A DNA stretch of 64,000 nucleotides from assembly GCF_022664455.2 (NCBI RefSeq), contig NZ_JAKRKC020000003.1:868001-932000 (forward strand), written 5' to 3'. Each line of letters begins with the position of its first letter. Position 1 is the stretch's first letter. The stretch comes from Actinomadura luzonensis (lineage in GTDB: Bacteria; Actinomycetota; Actinomycetes; Streptosporangiales; Streptosporangiaceae). The translations under genes were made by a program, and so were the position numbers. The notes under the pieces were generated by a model. The model ran no database searches. It saw only the letters and a program-made list of their open reading frames with translations, and had not been told where the DNA came from. Shown piece by piece: positions 26,588 through 36,290 of the stretch.

Positions 26588-27877
26588 CTACTCGTCGCCC
26601 TCGACGCGCATGACGCTCGCCACGGCGCGCACGATGTCGAGCTCCCGCAGCCCCTCCATCGTCGCGGTGAGCGCGGCGTCGGTGGCGCGGTGGGTGACGA
26701 TGACGAGCTGCGCGTCGTCGCCGTGCCCCTCCTGGCGCACGGTCTGGATCGACACGTCGTGCTTGGCGAACAGCTCGGCCACCCGCGCCAGCACGCCCGG
26801 CTTGTCGGCCACGTCGAGCGCCACGTGGCAGCGGGTGACGGTCTCGCCCATCGGGTGGGCGGGCAGCGAGGCGTAGGTGGACTCCTCGGGGCCCCGCGCC
26901 CCGGCCAGCCGGTTGCGGGCCACGGCCACGAGGTCGCCGAGCACGGCCGAGGCCGTCGGCGCGCCGCCCGCGCCCTTGCCGTAGAACATGAGCTGCCCGG
27001 CCGACTCGGCCTCCACGAAGACCGCGTTGTACGCCTCGCGCACCCCCGCCAGCGGGTGGGAGCGCGGGATCATCGCCGGGTGCACCCGCACGCCGAACGA
27101 GCGGCCGTCGTCGGAGCGGGCGCAGATGGCCAGCAGCTTGATCACGTAGCCCATGGCCTTGGCCGAGGCGACGTCGGTGGCGGTGATCTCGGTGATGCCC
27201 TCGCGGTGCACCTCGGCGGCCGTCACCCGGCTGTGGAAGGCGAGCCCGGCGAGGATGGCGGCCTTGGCGGCGGCGTCGAAGCCCTCGACGTCGGCCGTCG
27301 GGTCGGCCTCGGCGTAGCCCAGGGTCTGGGCCTCCTCCAGGGCGTCGGTGAAGGACGCGCCCGTGGAGTCCATCTTGTCGAGGATGTAGTTGGTGGTGCC
27401 GTTGACGATGCCGAGCACCCGCTTGACGTGGTCGCCGGCCAGCGACTCGCGGAGCGGCCGCAGCAGCGGGATCGCGCCGGCCACGCTCGCCTCGAAGTAG
27501 AGGTCGCCGTTGCCGGCCCTGGCCGCCTCGTGCAGGGTGGCGCCGTCCTCGGCCAGCAGCGCCTTGTTGGCGGTGACGACGGACTTGCCGCCGCGCAGCG
27601 CCGAGACGATGAGCGTGCGGGCCGGCTCGATGCCGCCGATGACCTCGATCACGATGTCGACGTCGTCGCGGGCGACCAGCGCCTCGGCGTCGGTGGTGAG
27701 CAGCGCGGGATCGACCTCGACGTCGCGCTTGCGGCCGAGGCGGCGCACCGCGACCCCGGCCAGCTCCAGCGGCGCGCCCACGCGGGCGGCGAGGTCGCCG
27801 GCCTGCTCGTGCAGGAGCCTGATGACCTGCGAGCCGACGACGCCGCAGCCCAGCAGGGCCACTTTCAGCGGCTTCAC
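26588..27877 (-). CDS. hom: Homoserine dehydrogenase with C-terminal ACT domain
   Basis: NAD(P)-dependent reduction of aspartate semialdehyde to homoserine, the branch point to threonine and methionine. The 429-residue protein begins VKPLKVALLGCGVVGSQV (Rossmann fold) and has IVNGTTNYILDKMD in the catalytic domain. The ACT domain (about 350-425, CHVALDVADKPGVLARVAEL) is the usual site of threonine feedback. I chose the GTG at 27877, preceded by GAGGAGG at ideal spacing; upstream frame belongs to lysA antisense. It follows lysA by 17 nt. Confidence 0.96.
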   Translation of the reverse strand: MKPLKVALLGCGVVGSQVIRLLHEQAGDLAARVGAPLELAGVAVRRLGRKRDVEVDPALLTTDAEALVARDDVDIVIEVIGGIEPARTLIVSALRGGKSVVTANKALLAEDGATLHEAARAGNGDLYFEASVAGAIPLLRPLRESLAGDHVKRVLGIVNGTTNYILDKMDSTGASFTDALEEAQTLGYAEADPTADVEGFDAAAKAAILAGLAFHSRVTAAEVHREGITEITATDVASAKAMGYVIKLLAICARSDDGRSFGVRVHPAMIPRSHPLAGVREAYNAVFVEAESAGQLMFYGKGAGGAPTASAVLGDLVAVARNRLAGARGPEESTYASLPAHPMGETVTRCHVALDVADKPGVLARVAELFAKHDVSIQTVRQEGHGDDAQLVIVTHRATDAALTATMEGLRELDIVRAVASVMRVEGDE

Positions 27878-27894
27878 GGCCGCCTCCTCACGTT

Positions 27895-29277
27895 TCACAG
27901 CTGCCCCCTGAGCAGGTCGTCCTCGGTCTCGCCCCGCACGATGACCCGGGCCTTGCCGTCGGCGACGGCCACCACAGCGGGCTTGGGCAGGTAGTTGTAG
28001 TTGCTGGCCAGCGAGCGGCAGTAGGCGCCGGTCGAGGAGACGGCCACCAGGTCGCCCGGGGCCAGGTCGGCCGGGTAGTAGCAGTCGCGCACGACGATGT
28101 CGCCGCTCTCGCAGTGCTTGCCGACCAGGCGGCTCAGCATGGGCTCGGCGTCGCTCTCGCGGCTGGCGAGCACCGTGGTGTACTCGGCGCCGTAGAGCGC
28201 GGTGCGGACGTTGTCGCTCATGCCGCCGTCCACGCTCACGTACGTGCGCAGCCCCTCGACGTCCTTGACCGTGCCGACCTCGTAGAGCGTGATGCCGCCG
28301 GGGCCGACGATGGTGCGGCCGGGCTCGACGGTGAGGCGCGGCACCGGCAGGCCGGCGTCCACGCAGACCTTGGTGACGATCTCGCGCAGGCCGTCGGCCA
28401 GCTCCTTGATGTCGGGCGCCTCGTCGCCCTCGACGTAGGCGATGCCGTAGCCGCCGCCGAGGTCGAGCTCGGGCAGCACGACGCCGTGCTCGTCCTTGAT
28501 CTGCACGAGCAGCGTGGCCAGGCGGCGCGCGGCCACCTCGAACCCGGCCGTGTCGACGATCTGGGACCCGATGTGGGAGTGCAGGCCGACGAGCTCGAGC
28601 TGGGGCAGGGCGAGCACCCGGCGCACGGCCTCGGCCGCCGCGCCGTGGCCGAGCGACAGGCCGAACTTCTGGTCGTCGTGCGCGGTGGCGATGAACTCGT
28701 GGGTGTGGGCCTCGACGCCCGTGGTCACCCGGATCATCACCTTGGGCCGCCGGCCCGTCTCCTGGGCGAGGTAGCCGAGCCTGGCGATCTCCTCGAAGGA
28801 GTCGACCACGATGTGGCCGACGCCGGCCTCCAGCGCCCTGGCCAGCTCCGCGACGGACTTGTTGTTGCCGTGGACGGTGATGCGCTCGGGCGGGAAGCCG
28901 ACGCTGAGCGCCACGGCCAGCTCGCCGCCGCTGGCGACGTCGAGGCCGAGGCCCTCGTCCTGGAGCCAGCGCACGACCTCCTTGCACAGGAACGCCTTGC
29001 CGGCGTAGTGCACGTCGGAGCCGGCGAAGGCGGCGGCGTAGTCGCGCATGCGCGAGCGCACGTCGTCCTCGTCGATGACGTAGAGCGGGGTGCCGAAGTC
29101 GCGGGCGAGGTCGCGCACGTCCACGCCGCCGATCGTGAGCGCGCCTTCCGTCCGGGTCGACGTTCGGGGCCAGATCGCGGGGTTGATCCGGTTGAGGTCG
29201 GCGGGCGCCTGCGGTGGGCGCTCGTGGGGCAGCATCTCGGCGTGCCGGTCCCCGGCGGGATGGGCGAATCGACTCAC
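27895..29277 (-). CDS. lysA: Diaminopimelate decarboxylase
   Basis: Last step of lysine synthesis; also sets the diaminopimelate pool for peptidoglycan. The 460-residue PLP enzyme of the alanine-racemase-fold decarboxylases has the PLP lysine K94 in HYAGKAFLCKE, HSHIGSQI, ELDLGGGYGIAY, the phosphate-binding EPGRTIVGPGG and the other-subunit cysteine in HCESGDIVV. It is followed by hom in one operon. In Mycobacterium argS precedes lysA; here the slot holds the ArgS-derived protein at 29402. Confidence 0.97.
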   Translation of the reverse strand: MSRFAHPAGDRHAEMLPHERPPQAPADLNRINPAIWPRTSTRTEGALTIGGVDVRDLARDFGTPLYVIDEDDVRSRMRDYAAAFAGSDVHYAGKAFLCKEVVRWLQDEGLGLDVASGGELAVALSVGFPPERITVHGNNKSVAELARALEAGVGHIVVDSFEEIARLGYLAQETGRRPKVMIRVTTGVEAHTHEFIATAHDDQKFGLSLGHGAAAEAVRRVLALPQLELVGLHSHIGSQIVDTAGFEVAARRLATLLVQIKDEHGVVLPELDLGGGYGIAYVEGDEAPDIKELADGLREIVTKVCVDAGLPVPRLTVEPGRTIVGPGGITLYEVGTVKDVEGLRTYVSVDGGMSDNVRTALYGAEYTTVLASRESDAEPMLSRLVGKHCESGDIVVRDCYYPADLAPGDLVAVSSTGAYCRSLASNYNYLPKPAVVAVADGKARVIVRGETEDDLLRGQL

Positions 29278-29401
29278 CCGATCGAGGCTATCGGAAGCGC
29301 CACTTCCTCATGACCCGGTGACCACGTATCGAGACGCGATCAAGGGCTACGAGGGATATTTTTACGATTTATCGCCGTTTCGCCGGATATTTTGTGATGG
29401 A
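29278..29401 (-). promoter_or_regulatory. AT-rich lysA upstream region with direct repeat
   Basis: A 124-nt gap, AT-rich for this genome around 29350-29400, with GGATATTTT repeated at 29354-29362 and 29385-29393. It probably holds the lysA-hom promoter or the end of the nrtL transcript. No known operator motif is recognised. Confidence 0.5.
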
Positions 29402-30025
29402 TCACAGCCGTTCCGGGCCCATCAACACCCGCGCCACCGCCGCCGCGAGCCGCACCCGCGCCGTGTGCACCGCCCGCGCCGGCTCGTCCCCCCTCGGCAC
29501 GGCGGGCGCGCGCTCGTGCGCGTCGTGGTAGGCGAGGGCCAGCCGCACCAGGTACGCCGCCCACCCCGGGTCCCGGCTGCCCGCCCGTCCGGGCAGCTCG
29601 GCCAGCGCGCGCAGCACCGCCCGGTCCCAGGGGCCGTCCAGCGCCGCCGGGTCGAACCCCTCGTCCGGCACCCCCAGCTCCCGCGCCCACCGCGCGACGG
29701 CCCGCGCCCTGACGTGCCCGTAGCGCACCACGAAACCGGGGTTGTCCCAGGTGCGGGGCAGGTCGGGCCAGCCGGGCTCGGGGATCTCGGGCGGCTCGAA
29801 CGACTCCAGCAGCTCCCCTGGCGCGCGCACCTCGACCTCCAGCAGCCCGTTGCCGCGCACCGCGACCGCCGCCACCCCGGGCACCGCCCGCGCCCGGCCG
29901 GCCAGCTCCTCCGCGGGCACCCGCCGCCGCAGCGCCGCCGCCGAGACCAGCAGCGCCCGCCGCTCCCACGTCCCCTCGGGCGCGGGCGGCTCCCCCAGCG
30001 CCTCGGCCAGCTCCCGGAACGTCAC
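29402..30025 (-). CDS. ArgS-related anticodon-binding protein lacking the catalytic core (NrtL-like)
   Basis: 207 residues that look like arginyl-tRNA synthetase with its centre removed. Residues about 1-75 resemble the ArgS N-terminal domain (ELAGRARAVPGVAAVAVRG, then GLLEVEVR). Residues about 95-207 resemble the DALR anticodon-binding domain: FVVRYGHVRARAVARWA, GWAAYLVRLALAYHDAHE and TARVRLAAAVARVLMG. The Rossmann core with HIGH and KMSKS motifs is absent, so it cannot charge tRNA. It stands upstream of lysA, where argS lies in Mycobacterium. It matches what annotators call ArgS-related protein NrtL. Its job is unknown; tRNA-Arg binding or regulation is plausible. Confidence 0.82.
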   Translation of the reverse strand: MTFRELAEALGEPPAPEGTWERRALLVSAAALRRRVPAEELAGRARAVPGVAAVAVRGNGLLEVEVRAPGELLESFEPPEIPEPGWPDLPRTWDNPGFVVRYGHVRARAVARWARELGVPDEGFDPAALDGPWDRAVLRALAELPGRAGSRDPGWAAYLVRLALAYHDAHERAPAVPRGDEPARAVHTARVRLAAAVARVLMGPERL

Positions 30026-30090
30026 GGCGCCGAGCCTAGGGGAACCGCCGGGCCCGCCGGGCCGTTGACCGGTCGTCGGAGGAGGGCCAC

Positions 30091-30747
30091 TTGAACCGCT
30101 TGCCCGCCGCGTTCGCGCGCCTGCTGCTCCTGCACCTCGCCGTCGCCGCCGTGCTGGCGCTGACGGCCGGCGGGCCCACCTGGCTCAGCGCCGGTCTCGG
30201 GCTCGCGTACGTCGTGGCGGCGCTGGCCGGCGGCGTGGCCGCCGGGCGGCTCCTCCTGCCCCGGGCGGACGTCCTCGCCGGCCCGGCGCCCCGGCGCGTG
30301 GCGCCGGTCGTCCTGGTCACCGTCACTCTGCACGAGCTGGTGCGGCTGGCGCTCGTCACCTGGTCGGGGGTGGGCCCCGGGGAGGCGGCGTGGGCGGCGC
30401 TGCTGGCCGCGATCCCCACCCTGACGCTCGGCCTCGGGGCCGCGCTCACCGCCCCGCCCGGGCGGCCGGACGGCCCGGAGCCGCCCAGGGACGGCGTGGT
30501 CGTCGCCCTGGGCGGGATCGCCGGGGAGATCGCCCCCTGGCTGCTGGTGGCCTGGAGCCCGTACCTGGCGCTGCTCACCCTCGCCGTCGCCGTGGCCCTC
30601 GCCGTGTTCACGATCACGGCACCCACGATCACGGCACCCACGATCACGGGGCCCGCGCCCGGGCCGCGCGGACGCACGCGGCGTCACCGGGCCGTGGCGG
30701 GCTACGCCCTCATGGCCCTGGCCCTGCTGCTGTGGCTGGTCAGATGA
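30091..30747 (+). CDS. Integral membrane protein of unknown function
   Basis: 218 residues with a TTG start supported by a GGAGGAGG site 5-8 nt upstream. About six hydrophobic helices fill the length (for example LLLLHLAVAAVLALTA and ALLTLAVAVALAVFTI). Near residue 175 the peptide TITAP is repeated, coded by a 15-bp triple repeat, in the last hydrophilic loop. The final bases overlap the convergent coiled-coil glycosyltransferase gene by 8 nt. I recognise no family; the setting beside glycan genes hints at an export or lipid-carrier role, which is only a guess. Confidence 0.75.
   Translation: MNRLPAAFARLLLLHLAVAAVLALTAGGPTWLSAGLGLAYVVAALAGGVAAGRLLLPRADVLAGPAPRRVAPVVLVTVTLHELVRLALVTWSGVGPGEAAWAALLAAIPTLTLGLGAALTAPPGRPDGPEPPRDGVVVALGGIAGEIAPWLLVAWSPYLALLTLAVAVALAVFTITAPTITAPTITGPAPGPRGRTRRHRAVAGYALMALALLLWLVR
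30610..30654 (+). repeat. 15-bp triple tandem repeat inside the membrane protein gene
   Basis: Three consecutive copies of ACGATCACGGCACCC (the last ends GGGGCCC) at 30610-30624, 30625-30639 and 30640-30654. They are in frame and code TITAP units. Confidence 0.9.
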
Positions 30748-32587
30748 GCGCGTGCGGCTCGGCGGAGCCGTACTCGACGAGCTGGGCGGCCCCCAGCAGC
30801 CACCGGTCCTCCTCGCGCACCCGCACGTAGCCGAACCGGTCGGCGGAGAACACCCTGATGCCGTCGGTGCGGCACTGCCGCATCATGACCTCGTCCCAGC
30901 CCTCGCTGAGGTCGGCGAAGCCGATCTCGCGCAGCGCGTTCCTGCGGGCCAGGAGCGTGGCGCCGGCGATCTCCGGCAGGTAGGAGTACTCGGCCTCGGG
31001 CTGCTTGAGCAGCGTGGCCTGGGGCTTGCGCAGGTGGGCGTAGTAGGCGGCCTTGCCGACGATGTCGGCGGTGCAGAACAGGAACGCCCGGCGCAGGTCG
31101 GACAGGTAGTGGGGGCCGTAGACGTCGCGCGGGTCCATGACCGCGACCAGGTCGGCCTCGCACAGGTCGAGGCCGGCGGCGAGCATCGCGCCCTCGCTCA
31201 TCGACGGGTGGGGGCGGCGGTAGCTCACCTCCAGGTCCGGCAGCACGTCGCGGGCGCGCAGCTCGGCCTCGGGCGGGCCGATGACGATCACCTGGGCCAC
31301 CCCGCTCTGCTTGGCGACCTGGGCGAGCCCGTGCTCCATCAGGTACGGGTCGGTGATCGGCAGCAGCACGGAGGTGTCGAGCGTGGCCCGCGCGCTGGGC
31401 AGCCCGACCGCCTCCAGCATCTCGTCCACCCGCTCGGTCATCGTCCCCATCTGGTACGCCCGCCGCAGCGCCACGTGCGCCCGCCGGGTGTCGGCCTCGG
31501 TGCCGATGGGCGTGCCGCAGGCCGCGATCTCGGCCAGCCGCCACTGCGGGGTGCCGGGCGGGCAGTCGGCCGCGGCCGGCCACCGGTAGGAGGTCAGCAC
31601 GTCGGGGTAGGTGAGGTGGGCGGGCAGGAGCTGGTCGAGCGTGAGCACCCGATCGATACGGCCGCCCGCCAGCGGCAGCGGGTTGTGCACGCGCGGCTGC
31701 ACGCCGAACTGCAGGCGCGGCCAGGGCACCGACAGGTCGTTGGTGAAGCGGTGCTCGAAGAGCTGGGCGGTGGCCGCGTAGGCGGCGACGTCGCCCTGGG
31801 TGTGCCAGAACACGGTGCGGATGCCCCGCTCGGCGCACCAGGCCAGCAGCGCGCGGATGCCCTCGCCGGGCTCGCCGGTGATCTCCTCGGCCCACGGGCC
31901 CTGCGTGACCGACTCGACCACGAGCAGGTGGGGCACCTCCAGCGGCAGCACCCGGGCGAAGTCGCGGGGCGTGAACCCGGTGGTCTGGCGCCACTCGTAG
32001 CGGAGCAGGGCCTCGGCGTGCGGGTCGGCGATCACCGCGGCGGTCAGGTGCGGCCGGGTGTTGGGCCCGGTCGGCACCCGGAAGGGCTTGAGCTTGAACG
32101 AGGCGCCGCCGAGGGTGCGGGTGGAGGTGGTGGCCTGGAAGGCGGCGCCCGGGCGCTCCTCCTTGGCCTTGGCGGCCGGGGCGACGGGCTTGCGCTTGGG
32201 GGCGGTGGGGCGCTTGACCGGCTTGGCCGCGCCGCGCAGGCCCTTGGCGAGCCGGACCGGGTTGTTCTTGCCGCTCTTGATCGCGTCGCCGAGCCGGTTC
32301 CAGCGGGCCACCTTGATCGACGACAGCTTCCAGTTGGCCACCTCGGCCTGGAAGCGCTGCTCGGCCAGCTCCTTGCGCAGCTTGTCGGCGGCGGCGCGCT
32401 CGGCCTCCAGCGCGGCCTCGGTGTCGGCCAGCCGCTCGGCCAGGGCCCGGGCCTCCTCGACGCTGTGCTCGGCCTCGGCCAGCCGCGCCTGGGCGGCGTC
32501 CAGCAGCCTGGCCAGCTCGGCGGCGCGCGCGGCCTGCGCCACGGCGTCCCTCAGGGCTCGCCGCGTGCTCTCAAGCTCAGTGGACAA
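30740..32587 (-). CDS. Coiled-coil glycosyltransferase-like protein
   Basis: 615 residues in three parts. Residues 1-85 form a coiled coil (LARLLDAAQARLAEAEHSVE). A basic, Ala/Pro/Lys-rich linker runs to about 150. Then come two alpha/beta parts: 180-390 (PHLLVVESVTQGPWAEEI, RTVFWHTQGDVAAYAA), resembling a GT-B-like or CgeB-like half, and 395-615, which aligns by eye with the type B enzymes of the nearby array (VMDPRDVYGPHYLSDL against KWDDDDWYGPRHLADL; FGYVRVREED). The acidic metal cluster is reduced to DPRD, so activity is uncertain. It is divergent from the asparagine-synthase-like gene. Confidence 0.8.
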   Translation of the reverse strand: MSTELESTRRALRDAVAQAARAAELARLLDAAQARLAEAEHSVEEARALAERLADTEAALEAERAAADKLRKELAEQRFQAEVANWKLSSIKVARWNRLGDAIKSGKNNPVRLAKGLRGAAKPVKRPTAPKRKPVAPAAKAKEERPGAAFQATTSTRTLGGASFKLKPFRVPTGPNTRPHLTAAVIADPHAEALLRYEWRQTTGFTPRDFARVLPLEVPHLLVVESVTQGPWAEEITGEPGEGIRALLAWCAERGIRTVFWHTQGDVAAYAATAQLFEHRFTNDLSVPWPRLQFGVQPRVHNPLPLAGGRIDRVLTLDQLLPAHLTYPDVLTSYRWPAAADCPPGTPQWRLAEIAACGTPIGTEADTRRAHVALRRAYQMGTMTERVDEMLEAVGLPSARATLDTSVLLPITDPYLMEHGLAQVAKQSGVAQVIVIGPPEAELRARDVLPDLEVSYRRPHPSMSEGAMLAAGLDLCEADLVAVMDPRDVYGPHYLSDLRRAFLFCTADIVGKAAYYAHLRKPQATLLKQPEAEYSYLPEIAGATLLARRNALREIGFADLSEGWDEVMMRQCRTDGIRVFSADRFGYVRVREEDRWLLGAAQLVEYGSAEPHALI

Positions 32588-32659
32588 TTCCGGACCTCCG
32601 CTCCCTCAGCCCGCAAAGGATACTCTTTTCCGGAAAGCGGCTTGAAGGGATGACATCCG
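32588..32659. promoter_or_regulatory. Divergent promoter region with TTTCCGGAAA palindrome
   Basis: Only 72 nt separate two divergent genes, so promoters must overlap. The perfect palindrome TTTCCGGAAA lies at 32627-32636, next to TACTCT (32621-32626), a possible -10 for the plus-strand gene. The 11-mer TTCCGGAAAGC found here recurs at 34364-34374 ahead of treS. Confidence 0.5.
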
Positions 32660-34294
32660 GTGCAGTTCAACGTGCGGCCCTACGTCTGCGGCGCTCTCGG
32701 CCGGATCGACACCGCCATGCTCGGCAAGCTGACCGGCGCGGGCCCCCGCGTCCGCCCGGCGCTCCAGACGCCCGAGGCCGCCCTGTTCAGCTCCTCGCCG
32801 CTGCCGCCCTACCACCGCACGGGCGACTCCTACGCCTTCGCCTGGGGCGAGCGCCGCCCCGAGGCCGCCGACGACTGGATGGCGGTGGCCGAGACGTACG
32901 AGACGCCCGGCCTCATCGGCGACGCCGACCAGGCGATCCTGCACGCCGGCGCGCTCGGCCTGGTGGACGTCTACTACGTGCGCCAGGGCGACGCGGTCTA
33001 CTTCTCCTCGCTGATCCAGCCGCTGCTCAGCCTGGTGCCGATCGCGATCGACTGGGCGGCCTGGGCCGCGATACTCCAGGTCACCTTCCCGCTGGGCGAG
33101 GCGACGCCGTACACCGAGGTCAAGCGGCTGTCCGGGTCGAGCGCGCTGGTGTGGCGGCACGGCCGGGCGGGCGTGGAGCGGCGGCTGCCGCGCTGGCTGC
33201 GCACCGAGCCGTACGAGGCGTGGATCAGTCCCGCCGAGCTCGTCGAGCTGCTGCACCGCGCCTACGCCGAGTACGACGGCCGCAAGCTGCTCGTGCCGGT
33301 CAGCGGCGGCTACGACTCCCGCCTGCTGGCGAGCGTGGCCAGGGCCCGGGGCGCGGACGTCGAGTCGTGGACCACGAGCCCCGACGACGGCACCGACACC
33401 GACATCGCCTTCGCCCGCGCGATCACCAAGGAGCTGGGCATCCCGCACCGGGTGATCACCCAGGACCCGGCCGCCTACCCGCAGGACGCCGCCGACGTGG
33501 CCCGCAGGCTGGAGTACCTGACGCCGCACCACGCCTGGTACGCCCCCTTCGCCAAGGAGGTGCACGGCGCCGGCCGCATCCTGGTGGACGGCCTGGCCGG
33601 CGGCCCGCTGCTGAAGAACTTCATGGTCAGCGGGGCCGCGCTGGAGGCCAGGACGCAGGCCGAGCGGTCGGCGGCGCTGCTCGGGTCGTTGTCGCTGGGC
33701 GCGCCGTCGCGGCCGTTCCTGTCCGGGGCGGCGGCGGAGTGGATGGAGGCGACCGTGCGGGAGCAGTTCGCCGCGGCCACCTCGATGCTGCACGGGCACC
33801 GGGCCGAGCTGCCGCTGTCGGTGCTGCACACCAGGACGGTGCGGGGCATCGCGCGCTCGGCGGTCAACCTGGTGGGCCCGGAGGCGTCGTTCGCCGCGCC
33901 GTTCATCCATCCGGAATTCTTCGACGCGGCGCTTTCCGTCGGGGTGGCGCGCAAGGACAAGGGGCGCTTCTACCGGGAGCTGCTGCACGCGGCCCATCCG
34001 CGGGTGGCGGCGCTTCCTTCGACGAATGTCGTCAAGCAGCCGCTGCGGCGGGTGCCGCTGCGTTCCACGGCGGCGCCGGCCCGTAATTATGCGCACGCCA
34101 TGCTGGAGACGGTGGTGAACCGGGTTCCTGGGCTGTTGTCGGAGGAGCTGCACGAGGTGATCGCGGGCGGCCCGGACGCGCTGACCAGGTTCAATGGCTG
34201 GAACGACCGCTTCTGGGTGCGCGGATTGGTACTCTTCGGACTCTGGCTGAGTGACTTCGAGAACGACCTGTCAGACCTGGCTACACCTTTTTGA
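32660..34294 (+). CDS. Asparagine-synthase-like ATP-pyrophosphatase without glutaminase cysteine
   Basis: 544 residues starting at GTG 32660 with an AAGGGA site 9 nt upstream. The second half is an asparagine-synthase-type domain: the PP-loop LVPVSGGYDSRLLA (about 211-224), then TSPDDGTDTDIAFARAIT and HAWYAPFAKEVHGAGRILVDG. The N-terminal half has the beta-rich look of an Ntn domain but lacks Cys2 (MQFNVRP), so it cannot use glutamine the normal way. Such proteins make amide or amidine bonds in lasso peptides, antibiotics and cell-surface sugars. Next to glycosyltransferases, amidation of a sugar acid or peptide on a surface glycan is the most sensible guess. No precursor peptide gene is visible nearby. 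Confidence 0.82.
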   Translation: MQFNVRPYVCGALGRIDTAMLGKLTGAGPRVRPALQTPEAALFSSSPLPPYHRTGDSYAFAWGERRPEAADDWMAVAETYETPGLIGDADQAILHAGALGLVDVYYVRQGDAVYFSSLIQPLLSLVPIAIDWAAWAAILQVTFPLGEATPYTEVKRLSGSSALVWRHGRAGVERRLPRWLRTEPYEAWISPAELVELLHRAYAEYDGRKLLVPVSGGYDSRLLASVARARGADVESWTTSPDDGTDTDIAFARAITKELGIPHRVITQDPAAYPQDAADVARRLEYLTPHHAWYAPFAKEVHGAGRILVDGLAGGPLLKNFMVSGAALEARTQAERSAALLGSLSLGAPSRPFLSGAAAEWMEATVREQFAAATSMLHGHRAELPLSVLHTRTVRGIARSAVNLVGPEASFAAPFIHPEFFDAALSVGVARKDKGRFYRELLHAAHPRVAALPSTNVVKQPLRRVPLRSTAAPARNYAHAMLETVVNRVPGLLSEELHEVIAGGPDALTRFNGWNDRFWVRGLVLFGLWLSDFENDLSDLATPF

Positions 34295-34413
34295 TGAACC
34301 CTGGGTAACAGGGTGATTACATACGGATCTCGCGGGTATTACAGGCTGCACAGCAGAAGCGGGTTCCGGAAAGCCACCGGGCTGGTAGTGTTCGGCCCGT
34401 AAGCGCCGCAACA

Positions 34414-34445
34414 AACGGGCAGCGGATCACAAATCCGATCCCGTT
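34414..34445 (+). other. Stable hairpin in the treS leader
   Basis: AACGGG (34414-34419) pairs with CCCGTT (34440-34445), and CGGAT (34423-34427) pairs with ATCCG (34433-34437) inside it. It lies 111 nt before the treS ATG. No U-tract follows, so it is not an ordinary terminator; an RNA regulatory element or chance are both possible. Confidence 0.4.
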
Positions 34446-34556
34446 CGAGGGCATGGAGTTCGCAGGGATGACGACTCCAGGCGGCGCGGTCACCAATCAA
34501 GAACGCCGGGGAACCGGTGACTTCGTCCTGCCCACATCTCTTCCTGTGAGCGACAT

Positions 34557-36276
<1,720 letters not shown>

Positions 36277-36290
<14 letters not shown>

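Noticed and set aside
29320..29460. A plus-strand frame beginning VTTYRDAIKGYEGYF
   Set aside because: Looks protein-like for 30 residues but degenerates into Arg/His-rich sequence opposite the ArgS-like gene; no ribosome site.
34383..34460. tRNA-like features (GTTCGAG loop and a nearby hairpin) ahead of treS
   Set aside because: The T-stem has a mismatch, the anticodon-like loop lacks the invariant U33 and no acceptor or D-stem can be formed.
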